Positions 46,176-56,326 of a stretch of 64,000 bases of DNA are shown one piece after another; the first letter of the stretch is position 1; every line of letters starts with the position of its first letter. Below the pieces are notes generated by a model, which did no database searches, was not told the origin of the DNA, and saw only the letters and a list, made by a program, of their open reading frames with translations. The stretch comes from JAEINY01 sp942490535 (GTDB lineage: Bacteria; Bacteroidota; Bacteroidia; Bacteroidales; Marinilabiliaceae): NCBI GenBank assembly GCA_942490535.1, contig CALNXQ010000002.1, forward strand, positions 620,001-684,000, written 5' to 3'. The position numbers and the translations under genes were made by a program.

Positions 46176-49100
46176 CTATTCTTCTTTGCTAAATGGTTTC
46201 AAGCGAATCTTAAACCTATAATCCTTAGGTACTACTGAATAATTAGCATGTGGGCGGGCACCCCATGAATTATCTCCTCCTACTCCCATAATTTTATGAT
46301 CGATGTTCACAACTACTTCCTGACGGGGTTTCATATCCACGGTATGTAATTCACCACGCGCGGGAGTTGTAAAGTCTTCCGCGGTAAAATGCAAAGCAGA
46401 AAAACCAAATACATCATTCCCATCAATCAACAATCCATTCCCTGCCCGATTCATCAGTTTCATCCAGCGGTTATCTGTTTTATAACCGTTGTCCTGAGGA
46501 CTTGGATAGGGTACATACTGATCGGCCACAGTACTTTGATATATGCCCACAAACGAAGCCGTTTTCCGATCCGGGTAATTCTCCCAGGGACCACGACCAT
46601 ACCACTGCAATTGATCATATTGCGATGGCAAGGCCATTTTAATTCCGATTCGCGGTAGCATTGGTAATTTTCTATTGCCTACTTCAAACTGATAATCAAT
46701 CACTACATCACCGGAACCGTACACCTGATACGTTAAGTTCAAGTAACTTTTGGCTTCTGCCAGAAACAAACGGAAGAAAATTTCTACCTTACTATTCCCG
46801 ACCTTGTTCACATTCATTTCAACTACTTCAGCTTGTTTTCCGGCAGTGCGCCATACAGCTAATTTTTCGACCATTCGATAGCCATGATCATTATCGTTGG
46901 GAGCCTTCCAGAATTCAGGCTCCACAGCTTGCTCCAAATATTCGTTTCCGTCATAAACCAAGGATGAAAGATGTCCCTTTTGAGTATCAAAACGCATTAC
47001 AAAACGCTCTCCGGTTACCAGCACTTCCTCCGCCCCGGATTGGGCATTTACCGGTGCATTACTTTCAATTTTTATCGGCTTTTTCACCCTATTAATGACC
47101 AATTGCTCAGTAGCCAATTGTGTTTGCTTTTTCAATACGCCCCAATCAGAAAGGAGTTCAACTGAAAAGTTGATCAAATACTCAAGCCCATCCTTTCGCT
47201 TCAACTTGTCCAGGTTTAATGGCACTCTTTGGTTGGCTCCCGGTACAATAGTTGGTAAAACAGAACTCCCTGACAAAATCGCGTTACCATCTTCCAAAAC
47301 CGTCCACTTCATCACAAAACGATCCAATGAAATAAAATCATAGTGATTTTCGACCAGTACCGAGTTTTGATCAAAATCCACTGATTTTATTTTGATACTC
47401 TGATAGACCTTCTTCACCTCATAAATGGATGGATGTAATGTCCGATCAGGATTCACCAGGCCATTCATACAGAAATTCTGGTCACTTGGGATATCCTCCG
47501 GTCCAAAATCACCTCCATAAGCCCAGTATTTGGTTCCCTTCTCATCATACTTTACCAATCCCTGATCGACCCAGTCCCAGATAAAGCCCCCTTGCAAATG
47601 GTCGTATTTCTCAATCACATCCCAGTAATCCTGCAGGTTACCAACGCTATTCCCCATGGCGTGAGCATATTCGCACAAAATAAACGGTCTGGCTTGAACA
47701 TTACGTGCATACCCGATCAAATGATCGATGGGTGAATACATGGGACATACAATATCGGTATGCGCTTCCTGACCGGCCCGTTCGTAATGAACCGGCCGAG
47801 ACAAATCACGGGATTTGATCCACGCCGAAGTTGCCACAAAGTTGGGTCCGTCACCGGCTTCATTGCCCAAGGACCAAATTACGATGGACGGATGATTTTT
47901 ATCCCGCTCTACCATTCGGCGAGTTCGGTCAATGTGTGCCTCCCGCCAGGTGGTATCCTTGGCCAGACTGTGGGCTCCATAGCCCATACCGTGCGATTCA
48001 ATATTGGCTTCATCAATCAGGTATAATCCATATTCATCACAGAGCTCGTACCACACTGGATCATTGGGATAATGACACGTCCGCACAGCATTAATATTGT
48101 GTTGTTTCATAAGCAAAATATCCTGAACCATCGACTCTTTGGAAACGACATGCCCCGTGTATTCATCATGTTCATGACGGTTCACGCCTTTAAACAAAAC
48201 CGCTTTTCCATTCACCAACAATTGTCCACCTTTAATCTCCACTTTTCGAAATCCGACCTTTACAGCCGTTGACTCCAATGAACGTCCGTTCTTATCTTTC
48301 AGATTGATAAGTAGTGTATAGAGCTCTGGCGTCTCAGCCGTCCATTTGCGCGGACTCAGAAGATGCCCTGAAAAGTCAGCTTTAGCATGCGTTCCATTAA
48401 CCTCCACGGTTGATGCATCAGAATAGATGGTATTGGCACCATCCATTAAAATGGTCTCAACCACATAGTTTCCTTTTTTACCGGTACTTTCCAGCTCTAC
48501 CTCCACATTGAAATCGGCATTCTGGAAGTTCTTGTCCAAATCGGGTTTAAAGAAAAAATCACGGATGCGGACATCTGGTGTGGCATATAAAAACACATCG
48601 CGTTCAATCCCACTCAAGCGCCAAAAATCCTGACACTCCAGATAGGATCCATCGCTCCATCGATAGATTTCAACGGCCAATGTATTCGTTCCTTTTTTTA
48701 AAAAATCAGTGATGTCAAATTCAGCGGGTAATTTAGACCCTTGCGAGTAGCCAACTTTTTCCCCATTCACCCACACATACATAGCCGACTTTGCAGCTCC
48801 AAAGTGTAAGAAAATGCGTTGCCCATCCCACGCTTCATCCACCACAAAATCCCGTCGATAGGAACCCACTGGATTCCACTCATGAGGAATGGTGGGTGGC
48901 TGAGGATTTTCCATTGCAAAAGGATAGGTGGTATTGACATAAATTGGAATACCATATCCTTCCACTTCCCAATTGGAGGGTACTTTGATATCCTCCCAGG
49001 CAGATACATCATAATTCAATTTATAAAAATCCATGGGGCGATCCGCCGGCTTTTTAACCCAATGAAACTTCCACGTCCCATTTAGTAATTGAAAATAAGG

Positions 49101-49283
49101 TGATTCTTCCCGTTGAAAAGTCAAGGCTTTTTTCTGATTGGGATACGAATAAAAAGAGGCCCGTGGCGCTTCTTTATTGATAGCGAAAACATTTTGGTTT
49201 TCCCAGTCATTTTGGGCAGAAAGACTGCTCGTCACGAGCAATGCGATCAGTAGCCATTGAATGCGGAGATGGATACACTTCAT
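46176..49283 (-). CDS. Secreted glycoside hydrolase family 2 beta-galactosidase
   Basis: The 1035-residue protein is full length for the LacZ-type GH2 family and has a signal peptide (hydrophobic core about 8-22, ending SSLSAQ), so it works outside the cytoplasm. The jelly-roll sugar-binding domain (about 50-220) includes PFAMENPQPPTIPHEWNPVG and SQGSKLPAEFDITDFL. The TIM barrel carries the acid/base Glu475 in SLGNEAGDG and the nucleophile Glu538 in ILCEYAHAMGNS. A C-terminal beta-sandwich (Bgal_small_N-like) includes WYGRGPWENYPDRK. It hydrolyses terminal beta-galactosides. It sits beside the sulfatase pseudogene, which hints at a former locus for sulfated galactans. A terminator separates it from the transporter gene upstream. 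Confidence 0.94.
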   Translation of the reverse strand: MKCIHLRIQWLLIALLVTSSLSAQNDWENQNVFAINKEAPRASFYSYPNQKKALTFQREESPYFQLLNGTWKFHWVKKPADRPMDFYKLNYDVSAWEDIKVPSNWEVEGYGIPIYVNTTYPFAMENPQPPTIPHEWNPVGSYRRDFVVDEAWDGQRIFLHFGAAKSAMYVWVNGEKVGYSQGSKLPAEFDITDFLKKGTNTLAVEIYRWSDGSYLECQDFWRLSGIERDVFLYATPDVRIRDFFFKPDLDKNFQNADFNVEVELESTGKKGNYVVETILMDGANTIYSDASTVEVNGTHAKADFSGHLLSPRKWTAETPELYTLLINLKDKNGRSLESTAVKVGFRKVEIKGGQLLVNGKAVLFKGVNRHEHDEYTGHVVSKESMVQDILLMKQHNINAVRTCHYPNDPVWYELCDEYGLYLIDEANIESHGMGYGAHSLAKDTTWREAHIDRTRRMVERDKNHPSIVIWSLGNEAGDGPNFVATSAWIKSRDLSRPVHYERAGQEAHTDIVCPMYSPIDHLIGYARNVQARPFILCEYAHAMGNSVGNLQDYWDVIEKYDHLQGGFIWDWVDQGLVKYDEKGTKYWAYGGDFGPEDIPSDQNFCMNGLVNPDRTLHPSIYEVKKVYQSIKIKSVDFDQNSVLVENHYDFISLDRFVMKWTVLEDGNAILSGSSVLPTIVPGANQRVPLNLDKLKRKDGLEYLINFSVELLSDWGVLKKQTQLATEQLVINRVKKPIKIESNAPVNAQSGAEEVLVTGERFVMRFDTQKGHLSSLVYDGNEYLEQAVEPEFWKAPNDNDHGYRMVEKLAVWRTAGKQAEVVEMNVNKVGNSKVEIFFRLFLAEAKSYLNLTYQVYGSGDVVIDYQFEVGNRKLPMLPRIGIKMALPSQYDQLQWYGRGPWENYPDRKTASFVGIYQSTVADQYVPYPSPQDNGYKTDNRWMKLMNRAGNGLLIDGNDVFGFSALHFTAEDFTTPARGELHTVDMKPRQEVVVNIDHKIMGVGGDNSWGARPHANYSVVPKDYRFKIRLKPFSKEE

Positions 49284-49346
49284 TATTTATCATTTAAGTT
49301 CATGTAAAAGTAATAAGTACTTTTATCAATAACTATCTTCAAATGC

Positions 49347-49378
49347 AAAAAAGGGTGGAATTTTGTTCAATTCCACCC
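49347..49378 (-). terminator. Rho-independent terminator of the yfcC-like gene
   Basis: Perfect 10-bp stem (gggtggaatt at 49353-49362, aattccaccc at 49369-49378) with a 6-base loop. On the minus strand six Ts follow (49347-49352). Confidence 0.9.
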
Positions 49379-49409
49379 CTATGTCTTCAAATATATTGAT
49401 TATTTCTAT

Positions 49410-50999
49410 CTAAAACCCATTTAGTTCCATCGTCACTGTTGGAATCAATAATAGAAAACCTAGGATTGTCATTCCGATAATTAAAGGTAAAATCCATTTC
49501 ACCCATTTGGTATATGGAATTTTCGCAACGCCCAAGACCCCAATCAAAACCGGAGAAGTAGGTGTAATCATATTGGTAAAACCATCTCCAAACTGAAAAG
49601 CCATGACTGTGGCCTGTCGTGACAGACCGATCAAATCGCTAAACGGGGCCATGATCGGCATGGTTAACGCCGCTTTGGCTGAACCGCTTGGAATAAAGAT
49701 ATTAATTAATGTTTGAATGCCATACATAATCCCCACCGAAGCAATATTCCCTAAATTGCTCATGGATTGAGCCATGCTATGAAGAATGGTATGTACTACT
49801 TTTCCATCTTCCAGGATAACGATGATGCCACCGGCCAAACCTACCACTAAAGCTGCTGACATGATGTCTTTGGCCCCTTCCAGAAATAATTTAGTGATCG
49901 TATCGGCATCACGGGCCATGGCCGCCCCAGATAAAATGCCCATGGCTAAAAATAAAGCCGCTATTTCGGTGATGTACCATTCATATCCCATCACGCCCAC
50001 AATTAAAAACACAATGGTATATCCCAACAGGTTGAGGATAAAAAAGTGGACTTTATTTCGCAGTGCCAGTAAAGATGTAATGGCAAACAAACCCGACAAA
50101 ACCGGTAATACCGGCCAGGTAACGCCCTCTCCACCGCCCATCTTCAAAGTGGAAACCGGATATTTGATACTAAACAGCATTAAGGCAATCACCGTAGCTC
50201 CATAAACCGCCCAAGCCGTTTTAGAGGTTTTCGCATCAATCCCTTCCACTTGTCCGGCCGTTCTTTTCCGCCAATAGGCATCCTCTTCATATACCGGAGA
50301 AGCCAGTGGATTCTTCTTGACTTTGCGGGCATACCATAATATATAGGCAAATCCAATCAGGTTAATGATAAACCAACACACTAAGCGGTATTCAAACCCG
50401 GAGAACAAGGGCAAATCAGCTAATCCCTGTGCAATGCCAATGGTAAATGGATTTAAAACGGCTCCGGCAAACCCCAAACCTGCGGCCACAAATACAATCC
50501 CGACACCGGTAATGCTGTCGTAACCCATGGAAATGGCCAAGGGTACCAGCACAATCATAAAGGCTATGGTTTCCTCGCTCATTCCAAAGACAGCTCCAAA
50601 TATGGAAAACATCAGCATGATTAAAACCAAAATAATATTGTTGGCCCCAATCCAGCGAATGAATTTATAGCGGTCTAATTTTTTCACAAAATCAAGAAAC
50701 GACAGAATGCCCACATCAATGGCCCGGGAATCGTTCATAATCCAGAATGCACCCCCGATCATTAATATAAAGACGATGATACCGGCTCCCTTTTTAAAAC
50801 CATTGACCATGGCTGAGAATACTTCCCAGGTCTGCGGCTGACTTTCAATCTGTTTGAAAACCATTTCACTCTTCTCGATACCATCGACTACCCCTACTTC
50901 CTTAACATACTCACCACCTGGAACAAACCAAGTGGTTATCGCGGCCAGAACAATGAGTGTAAAAACGATTACATAGGTGTGCGGAACTTTTCTAAACAT
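49410..50999 (-). CDS. YfcC/DcuC-type membrane transporter
   Basis: From the ATG at 50999 the protein has 529 residues and starts MFRKVPHTYVIVFTLIVLAA, the usual YfcC-family N-terminus; an earlier ATG at 51065 adds 22 residues with no clear role. About 12-13 membrane spans are seen. Family segments include TTWFVPGGEY, the FGMSEETIAFMIVLVPLA region and the C-terminal FIPSGSAKAALTMPIMAPFS. Relatives carry C4-dicarboxylates, basic amino acids or short peptides. It is transcribed away from hutI-ftcD, with a 195-bp shared gap, so it may supply an amino acid to that pathway, but this is only suggested by position. Confidence 0.88.
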   Translation of the reverse strand: MFRKVPHTYVIVFTLIVLAAITTWFVPGGEYVKEVGVVDGIEKSEMVFKQIESQPQTWEVFSAMVNGFKKGAGIIVFILMIGGAFWIMNDSRAIDVGILSFLDFVKKLDRYKFIRWIGANNIILVLIMLMFSIFGAVFGMSEETIAFMIVLVPLAISMGYDSITGVGIVFVAAGLGFAGAVLNPFTIGIAQGLADLPLFSGFEYRLVCWFIINLIGFAYILWYARKVKKNPLASPVYEEDAYWRKRTAGQVEGIDAKTSKTAWAVYGATVIALMLFSIKYPVSTLKMGGGEGVTWPVLPVLSGLFAITSLLALRNKVHFFILNLLGYTIVFLIVGVMGYEWYITEIAALFLAMGILSGAAMARDADTITKLFLEGAKDIMSAALVVGLAGGIIVILEDGKVVHTILHSMAQSMSNLGNIASVGIMYGIQTLINIFIPSGSAKAALTMPIMAPFSDLIGLSRQATVMAFQFGDGFTNMITPTSPVLIGVLGVAKIPYTKWVKWILPLIIGMTILGFLLLIPTVTMELNGF

Positions 51000-51194
51000 G
51001 CTAATCCAATTTTCGTGTGTGGCAAAAATAGAGTTTTTAATAAAATGAACCCTATCATCTGTCATATCCTAAAAAATTATAACTTCACCTGACAACAGTA
51101 AAACAGCCTCTTATGCTCCAGTGATATATGTCATGAGGGCTGAATCCATAAAATTGTTACTTTTAATTTTTGAAACCTGTTAGGAAAACCTGTT

Positions 51195-52454
51195 ATGAAA
51201 GAATTGTTAATCAAAAACATAAAGTCGCTGGTTCAAATCGAAGATGAAAATATTCCCTTCGTGTCGGGTTCCGATATGGCCCACTTACCTTGCATCCATG
51301 ATGCCTATCTGTGGATCAAGGATGGGATTATCTTTCGCTTTGGTACCATGGCAGAAATTGATGGGGAAATTTTCTCGCCTGGCGTAGAAGTCATTGATGC
51401 CACCGGAAAATTGGTTCTGCCAGCCTGGTGCGATTCTCACACCCATCTGGTGTATCCCAAGAGCCGGGATGTGGAGTATGTAGACAAGATCAAAGGCCTG
51501 AGTTATGAAGAGATTGCCCAGCGTGGTGGCGGCATTCTAAATTCGGCCAAATTAATGAAAAAGGCGTCTGAAGAACAATTATTTGCAGATGCCATGGGAC
51601 GACTGGAAGAGATTACAAAATGGGGTACCGGCGCTGTGGAAATTAAAAGTGGATACGGCTTAACCACTGAAACAGAGCTTAAGATGCTGCGTGTCATTAA
51701 ACGCTTGAAAAAAGAAAGTCCTTTGACCATAAAATCTACTTTCCTGGGAGCACACTCCATTCCAATGGCTTTCCGGGGTAAACAAAAGAAATATGTCGAT
51801 CTGGTAGTGACGGAAATGCTACCTGCTGTAGCCGAAGAGCAATTGGCCGATTATGTGGATGTATTTTGTGATGTTGGTTTCTTCACCGTGGATGATACCG
51901 ATCGCATATTGGATGCTGCTGCCCGTTATGGGTTAGTTCCCAAAATACATGCCAATGAACTGGATTATTCCGGCGGCATTCAAATTGGCGTTAAGTATAA
52001 AGCCTTGTCAGTGGATCACCTGGAATTCACCGGCGAAGATGAAATTAAAGCCCTGAAGGACTCCGGCACCATGCCAACCATTCTGCCTGGAGCCGCATTC
52101 TTCCTGAACATGGCCTATGCCCCGGCACGTCAAATGATGGAAGCCGGCTTGCCGGTAGCCCTGGCATCTGATTTCAACCCGGGCTCTTCTCCGTCTGGAA
52201 ATATGCAATTAATCATGGCCATGGGCAGTGTCTTATACCGCATGTTGCCAGAAGAAGTCATTCATGCCGTCACTAAAAACACGGCTTATGCCATGGGGGT
52301 AGACAAGGAGTTAGGCTCCATTTGCATTGGTAAAAAAGCCAATATCCTAATCACCAAAAAAATTCCGGGTATTGAGTACCTGCCCTATGCCTATGGTGAG
52401 AATAAAGTTGAAACCACCATTTTAAATGGTGAAATCGTTTACCAAAACAAATAA
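51195..52454 (+). CDS. hutI: Imidazolonepropionase
   Basis: The 419-residue protein is full length for HutI. It belongs to the amidohydrolase fold: the metal-binding HxH is in WCDSHTHLVYPKSRDVEY. The substrate-loop segment GLSYEEIAQRGGGILNS is characteristic of imidazolonepropionases. Further metal ligands are likely in KIHANELDYSGG and LASDFNPGSSPSGNM. It opens the imidazolone ring to give N-formimino-L-glutamate, the third step of histidine degradation. The next gene, 36 bp downstream, uses that product. hutH and hutU are not in the window, so the pathway is split. Confidence 0.97.
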   Translation: MKELLIKNIKSLVQIEDENIPFVSGSDMAHLPCIHDAYLWIKDGIIFRFGTMAEIDGEIFSPGVEVIDATGKLVLPAWCDSHTHLVYPKSRDVEYVDKIKGLSYEEIAQRGGGILNSAKLMKKASEEQLFADAMGRLEEITKWGTGAVEIKSGYGLTTETELKMLRVIKRLKKESPLTIKSTFLGAHSIPMAFRGKQKKYVDLVVTEMLPAVAEEQLADYVDVFCDVGFFTVDDTDRILDAAARYGLVPKIHANELDYSGGIQIGVKYKALSVDHLEFTGEDEIKALKDSGTMPTILPGAAFFLNMAYAPARQMMEAGLPVALASDFNPGSSPSGNMQLIMAMGSVLYRMLPEEVIHAVTKNTAYAMGVDKELGSICIGKKANILITKKIPGIEYLPYAYGENKVETTILNGEIVYQNK

Positions 52455-52490
52455 AAAGAACAGTACAACAACTCTTAATATACAAACATC

Positions 52491-54185
52491 ATGAAACAGT
52501 TGATTGAATGCGTGCCTAATTTTAGCGAAGGCCGCGACATGACTATCATCAATAAAATTACAGCCGAAATAGAGAAAATCGACGGTGTTAAGCTGATTGA
52601 TGTGGATCCGGGAAAAGCCACCAACCGCACGGTAGTGACCATTGTTGGTACGCCGGAAGAAGTGTGTGAAGCCGCTTTTCAAGCGATAAAAAAAGCACAG
52701 GAATTGATCGATATGCGTCATCACAAAGGGGCTCACCCTCGTTTTGGCGCCACAGATGTGTGTCCATTGGTACCCGTGGCTAACATTACCATGGAAGAGA
52801 CAGTGGCGTATGCACGCAAACTGGCCAAACGCATTGGGGACGAACTGAATATACCTATTTACTGTTACGAGTTTGCGGCCCAGGAAGAAAAACGACGCAA
52901 CCTGGCCACCTGCCGTGAAGGGGAGTATGAAGCCATACCTAAACGCATTGGTTCACCGGAGTGGAAGCCTGATTTCGGACCTGCCCAATGGAATACTGAA
53001 GTTGCCAAATCAGGTGTGACCGCTGTGGGTGCCCGTAATTTTCTGATCGCTTACAACGTCAACTTAAATACAACCTCCACACGCCGTGCCAACTCCATTG
53101 CTTTTGATGTGCGTGAGCGTGGCCGTACCAAAAGGGAAGGCAATCCGGTAACCGGAAAAATCGTGTTGGATGAAAAAGGTAATCCGGTGATGATTCCCGG
53201 CATGCTGAAATCGGTCAAGGGAATTGGCTGGTTCATCGAAGAATTTGGCATTGCACAAATATCCATGAACCTGACTGATATCACCGTTACGCCATTACAC
53301 GTGGCATACGAAGCGGTTTACGAGCGTGCCAACGCCCGTGGTGTTCGTGTGACTGGATCGGAGATGGTAGGTGTAGTACCCTTGCAAGCCATGTTGGATG
53401 CGGGTAAGTATTTCCTGCGTAAGCAAGAGCGCTCAACCGGTATTCCGGAGCGTGAAATCATCAAGATTGCCGTAAAATCAATGGGATTAGATGAATTGTA
53501 CCCCTTCGATCCGGATAAGAAAATCATCGAATACATCCTGAAGGACAAGTCCAAGAAGCAGTTGATCGACATGAACCTGACTGAATTCGCGGATGAAACA
53601 GCTTCTGAGTCACCAGCGCCGGGAGGTGGTTCTATTTCAGCCTATGTGGGCTCATTGGGCGCTTCACTGGCCACCATGGTCGCCAACTTATCGGCTCACA
53701 AGCGGGGCTGGGATGAGCGTTGGGAAGAATTCAGCGAATGGGCCGATAAAGGTATGGCCATTCAAGCCGAGTTATTACGCCTGGTAGATGAAGACACCAA
53801 TGCGTTTAATAAAATCATGGATGCCTTTGGATTGCCTAAAGGTACGGATGAAGAAAAAGCGGCTCGCAAAACAGCCATTGATGAGGCCACTATTTTTGCC
53901 ATTGAAGTTCCATTCCGTGTGATGGAACTATCGTTTGCTTCCTTTGAAGTCATTCGTGCCATGGCGGAGATTGGTAATCCTAACTCCGTATCCGATGCCG
54001 GTGTTGGTGCCTTGTGTGCCCGCAGTGCCGTGATGGGGGCTTACCTCAACGTCAAAATCAATGCCTCCGGGTTGGATGATAAAGCTTATGTGGAAAAAGT
54101 TTTAGCCGATGGAAAAGCGCTTGAAGACAAAGCCATAAAAGAGGAAGCTGAGATTTTGAAGATTGTGAACGAGAAGATCGGATAA
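52491..54185 (+). CDS. ftcD: Bifunctional glutamate formimidoyltransferase / formimidoyltetrahydrofolate cyclodeaminase
   Basis: The 564-residue protein has both halves. Residues 1-330 are the formiminotransferase (LIECVPNFSEGRDMTIINKI, MRHHKGAHPRFGATDVCPLV). The C-terminal 200 residues are the cyclodeaminase (ETASESPAPGGGSISAYVGS, then GNPNSVSDAGVGALCARSAV). The enzyme moves the formimino group from formiminoglutamate to tetrahydrofolate, then releases ammonia to give methenyl-THF. It follows hutI by 36 bp and ends at a strong terminator, so hutI-ftcD is an operon. The two-domain fusion is also known from animals and several Bacteroidota. Confidence 0.97.
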   Translation: MKQLIECVPNFSEGRDMTIINKITAEIEKIDGVKLIDVDPGKATNRTVVTIVGTPEEVCEAAFQAIKKAQELIDMRHHKGAHPRFGATDVCPLVPVANITMEETVAYARKLAKRIGDELNIPIYCYEFAAQEEKRRNLATCREGEYEAIPKRIGSPEWKPDFGPAQWNTEVAKSGVTAVGARNFLIAYNVNLNTTSTRRANSIAFDVRERGRTKREGNPVTGKIVLDEKGNPVMIPGMLKSVKGIGWFIEEFGIAQISMNLTDITVTPLHVAYEAVYERANARGVRVTGSEMVGVVPLQAMLDAGKYFLRKQERSTGIPEREIIKIAVKSMGLDELYPFDPDKKIIEYILKDKSKKQLIDMNLTEFADETASESPAPGGGSISAYVGSLGASLATMVANLSAHKRGWDERWEEFSEWADKGMAIQAELLRLVDEDTNAFNKIMDAFGLPKGTDEEKAARKTAIDEATIFAIEVPFRVMELSFASFEVIRAMAEIGNPNSVSDAGVGALCARSAVMGAYLNVKINASGLDDKAYVEKVLADGKALEDKAIKEEAEILKIVNEKIG

Positions 54186-54214
54186 GTACGCAGCAATTTA
54201 GCCTAATAATTAAG

Positions 54215-54242
54215 CGGCCTGTCCTTTGACAGGCCGTTTTTT
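54215..54242 (+). terminator. Rho-independent terminator of hutI-ftcD
   Basis: Perfect 9-bp stem (cggcctgtc at 54215-54223, gacaggccg at 54228-54236) with a 4-base loop and a run of Ts. Confidence 0.93.
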
Positions 54243-54333
54243 ATCTCAATCAATTCCCTGTTTTAAAAGGTATTCTTTCCGTGCAGATACCCTTGGAGAT
54301 TGACCTTTTGTGCGAAAAGATCAATCCCTTTCA

Positions 54334-54341
54334 GAATTAAG
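54334..54341. repeat. 8-bp target-site duplication, left
   Basis: GAATTAAG immediately before the IS66 element; the identical octamer lies at 56411-56418 after it. IS66 elements generate 8-bp duplications. Confidence 0.93.
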
Positions 54342-54366
54342 GTAAAGGTCTCCGGATTGCCCTAAC

Positions 54367-54409
54367 AAAAAAACACCCCATCAAATTGATCGCTTAATTT
54401 GATGGGGTG
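54367..54409 (-). terminator. Terminator of the IS66 transposase
   Basis: Perfect 14-bp stem (caccccatcaaatt at 54374-54387, aatttgatggggtg at 54396-54409) with an 8-base loop and seven Ts on the minus strand (54367-54373). Confidence 0.92.
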
Positions 54410-54419
54410 ATTTTAATTT

Positions 54420-55889
54420 TTATTGAGCCCATTTGTCAGGGAGTAGATTACGAAGTTGTTCGTTGGTCATTCTGGGACATTCAGCTAATCGCTGTATCAC
54501 GTCCTTGAAATAGGAAAATGTATTGACATTGTTCAATCTGCATGAAATAGCCAGAGAATATAGTGTAGCAGTTCTCATTGCCCCGGCATTGGAGCCGCAG
54601 AATAATGAGTTTCGCCGACTGATGCTGATATAACGCATTGGCCGTTCAATGATATTGTTGTCCAGGTCGTATTGGGTAGATTTAATGATATTATAAATGG
54701 ACTCTAATTCATTAAGGCCGTATGCAGCTGCTTTGCATAAAATATGGTTTGGCAATACTTGGGGATCTCGTTCTATATCTCTGAGTTTCCTTTCCAACTC
54801 CTTGTATACTTTCAGCGAAGCTTCTTTCCACTTTTCTTTTGGCTTCTTCTTACGGATGATGTAAAATTGATTGTACAGGTCAATAATCTCTTGAGCTTGG
54901 GGTTGCTCCTGAATCTCTATAAATTTTCTTTTGCAGTGCTGAACACAGCCTAAACGTATTGCCTTTGGGTAGTCCCATCCTTCTAAAGCTTTATATGAAC
55001 TGTATCCATCGGTTTGCACAGCACCCTTATAATCCTTGGGTAGATAGTTTGTAAACACCGTCTTGCTTCGTGAGCCATTCTCGTATATGAACTGGATTAA
55101 GTTGTTTTGATGAGAAAAAGCACTCCAGAAGTAGCCTTTGCGACTCCCCTTATCACCTCCTAATATAGTATGATAGGTTTCGTCAAAATGAATATAAGCA
55201 TCCTCCAAAATAGTATCCTTGAGTACTGGCATTAACCTATCAAGCAACTCTGCTGATTTTTCAATTAGTCCATGAGTAGTTGCCTTAGGAATGTCAATAC
55301 CCATCTCGTTTAAATATTTCATGATGCGTTCAACAGGCAAGCCGTACACATATCTTTGTTGAATCAGATGTGCCAGTAATGAGCTGTCAAAATTAGAATT
55401 CTGGAAAGGTGCTATAGGGGCTTTGCCTTCAAAAAAGTCATCACCCATTCTGTATTTTTTACAGCGATAGATATGTTTAATCAGACGCGGTGGAATATAC
55501 TCATACCTTATCACATCGCGATGAAAGAGGTAAACCGCAGCCTTTTCATCAAAGCTGGCATCCGAGGGTAATACTTCATCTATAAACTCTTCGATGTTAT
55601 CATATACTTTCCGTTTCGCCCCATTATTACCTCTTTCCTTGGGGATGGGAGCCTGTGGCTTGTTTTCTGAAACAGAAGTGGCATTTTGACGTTTTTCGGT
55701 CTTTTTAGGTAGGTTTATGGTTGTTAGGCGCTTCAGCTTTTCAGCATCTTTATCTTTCTCCAGAATGGCTTCTTTTAATGCAGCTAACTCATTTGTCAGC
55801 TCCTCTATGGTTTGAGATAAAGATTGTATGGTGCCAATTAATTTAGCATTTTGCGATTGCAAAAAGACTATTAACTCCCTGTCTGTCAT
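54420..55889 (-). CDS. IS66-family transposase (TnpC)
   Basis: From the ATG at 55889 the protein has 489 residues (MTDRELIVFLQSQNAKLIGT); an earlier in-frame ATG at 55913 adds a hydrophobic octapeptide and is less likely. An N-terminal coiled coil (about 10-55) leads to a zinc-binding-like region with a CKKYRMGDDFF segment. The DDE-type core includes HFDETYHTILGGDKGSRKGY and VQTDGYSSYKALEG, with the catalytic Glu likely in LDNNIIERPMRYISISRRNS. The C-terminal IS66_C piece reads LYSLAISCRLNNVNTFSYFK. The reading frame is full length and intact. It is downstream of tnpB in the same element. Confidence 0.96.
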   Translation of the reverse strand: MTDRELIVFLQSQNAKLIGTIQSLSQTIEELTNELAALKEAILEKDKDAEKLKRLTTINLPKKTEKRQNATSVSENKPQAPIPKERGNNGAKRKVYDNIEEFIDEVLPSDASFDEKAAVYLFHRDVIRYEYIPPRLIKHIYRCKKYRMGDDFFEGKAPIAPFQNSNFDSSLLAHLIQQRYVYGLPVERIMKYLNEMGIDIPKATTHGLIEKSAELLDRLMPVLKDTILEDAYIHFDETYHTILGGDKGSRKGYFWSAFSHQNNLIQFIYENGSRSKTVFTNYLPKDYKGAVQTDGYSSYKALEGWDYPKAIRLGCVQHCKRKFIEIQEQPQAQEIIDLYNQFYIIRKKKPKEKWKEASLKVYKELERKLRDIERDPQVLPNHILCKAAAYGLNELESIYNIIKSTQYDLDNNIIERPMRYISISRRNSLFCGSNAGAMRTATLYSLAISCRLNNVNTFSYFKDVIQRLAECPRMTNEQLRNLLPDKWAQ

Positions 55890-55963
55890 GACATAAAGAT
55901 ACAAAAACAGCATGACTTCGCCAAGAAAAACCCTGCTATTTTTGCATCTTTTATTATTTATTA

Positions 55964-56326
55964 TCAGAGCGTTAACTGTGCTTTTAGTCGCAGTTCATTG
56001 GAGCTACTTTTGTGGTTTATGGCATTAACTATTTGATCAAGTATGCCGCGCTCAAGCTCAAAAAAGGCCTCATCACTTACGTGTTGTGGCAAGGCATAAC
56101 ATCCTAGTTCCAGCTTCTTATTATAAAGAACAAATCCTTCCTTTTGCCAGCGTAGAACCTTGATTGATTTACGCGTCCTGCCAAGGAATACATAACCATC
56201 TCCATTGAGCGCATCCTGCTTGCCCGAAGTTTTAACCAGGTGATAGAGCGAATGGATTCCTTTACGCATATCTACAGGTTCTCGGAAAAAGTAGAACCGT
56301 GTATGGTCAGTGAAATTAAAAATCAT
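55964..56326 (-). CDS. tnpB: IS66 accessory protein TnpB (IS66 Orf2)
   Basis: The 120-residue protein shows the complete IS66 Orf2 signature: FYFFREPVDMRKGIHSLYHL at the N-terminus, GDGYVFLGRTRKSIKVLRWQ in the middle and a KEGFVLYNKKLELGCYALP end. TnpB is needed with TnpC for transposition of IS66, although its biochemical role is unknown. It begins 84 bp inside the right end of the element and precedes tnpC by 74 bp. Confidence 0.95.
   Translation of the reverse strand: MIFNFTDHTRFYFFREPVDMRKGIHSLYHLVKTSGKQDALNGDGYVFLGRTRKSIKVLRWQKEGFVLYNKKLELGCYALPQHVSDEAFFELERGILDQIVNAINHKSSSNELRLKAQLTL

Noticed and set aside
49410..50999. Naming the transporter as an arginine/ornithine antiporter or DcuC
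   Set aside because: The motifs only place it in the YfcC/DcuC superfamily; the substrate cannot be read from sequence.
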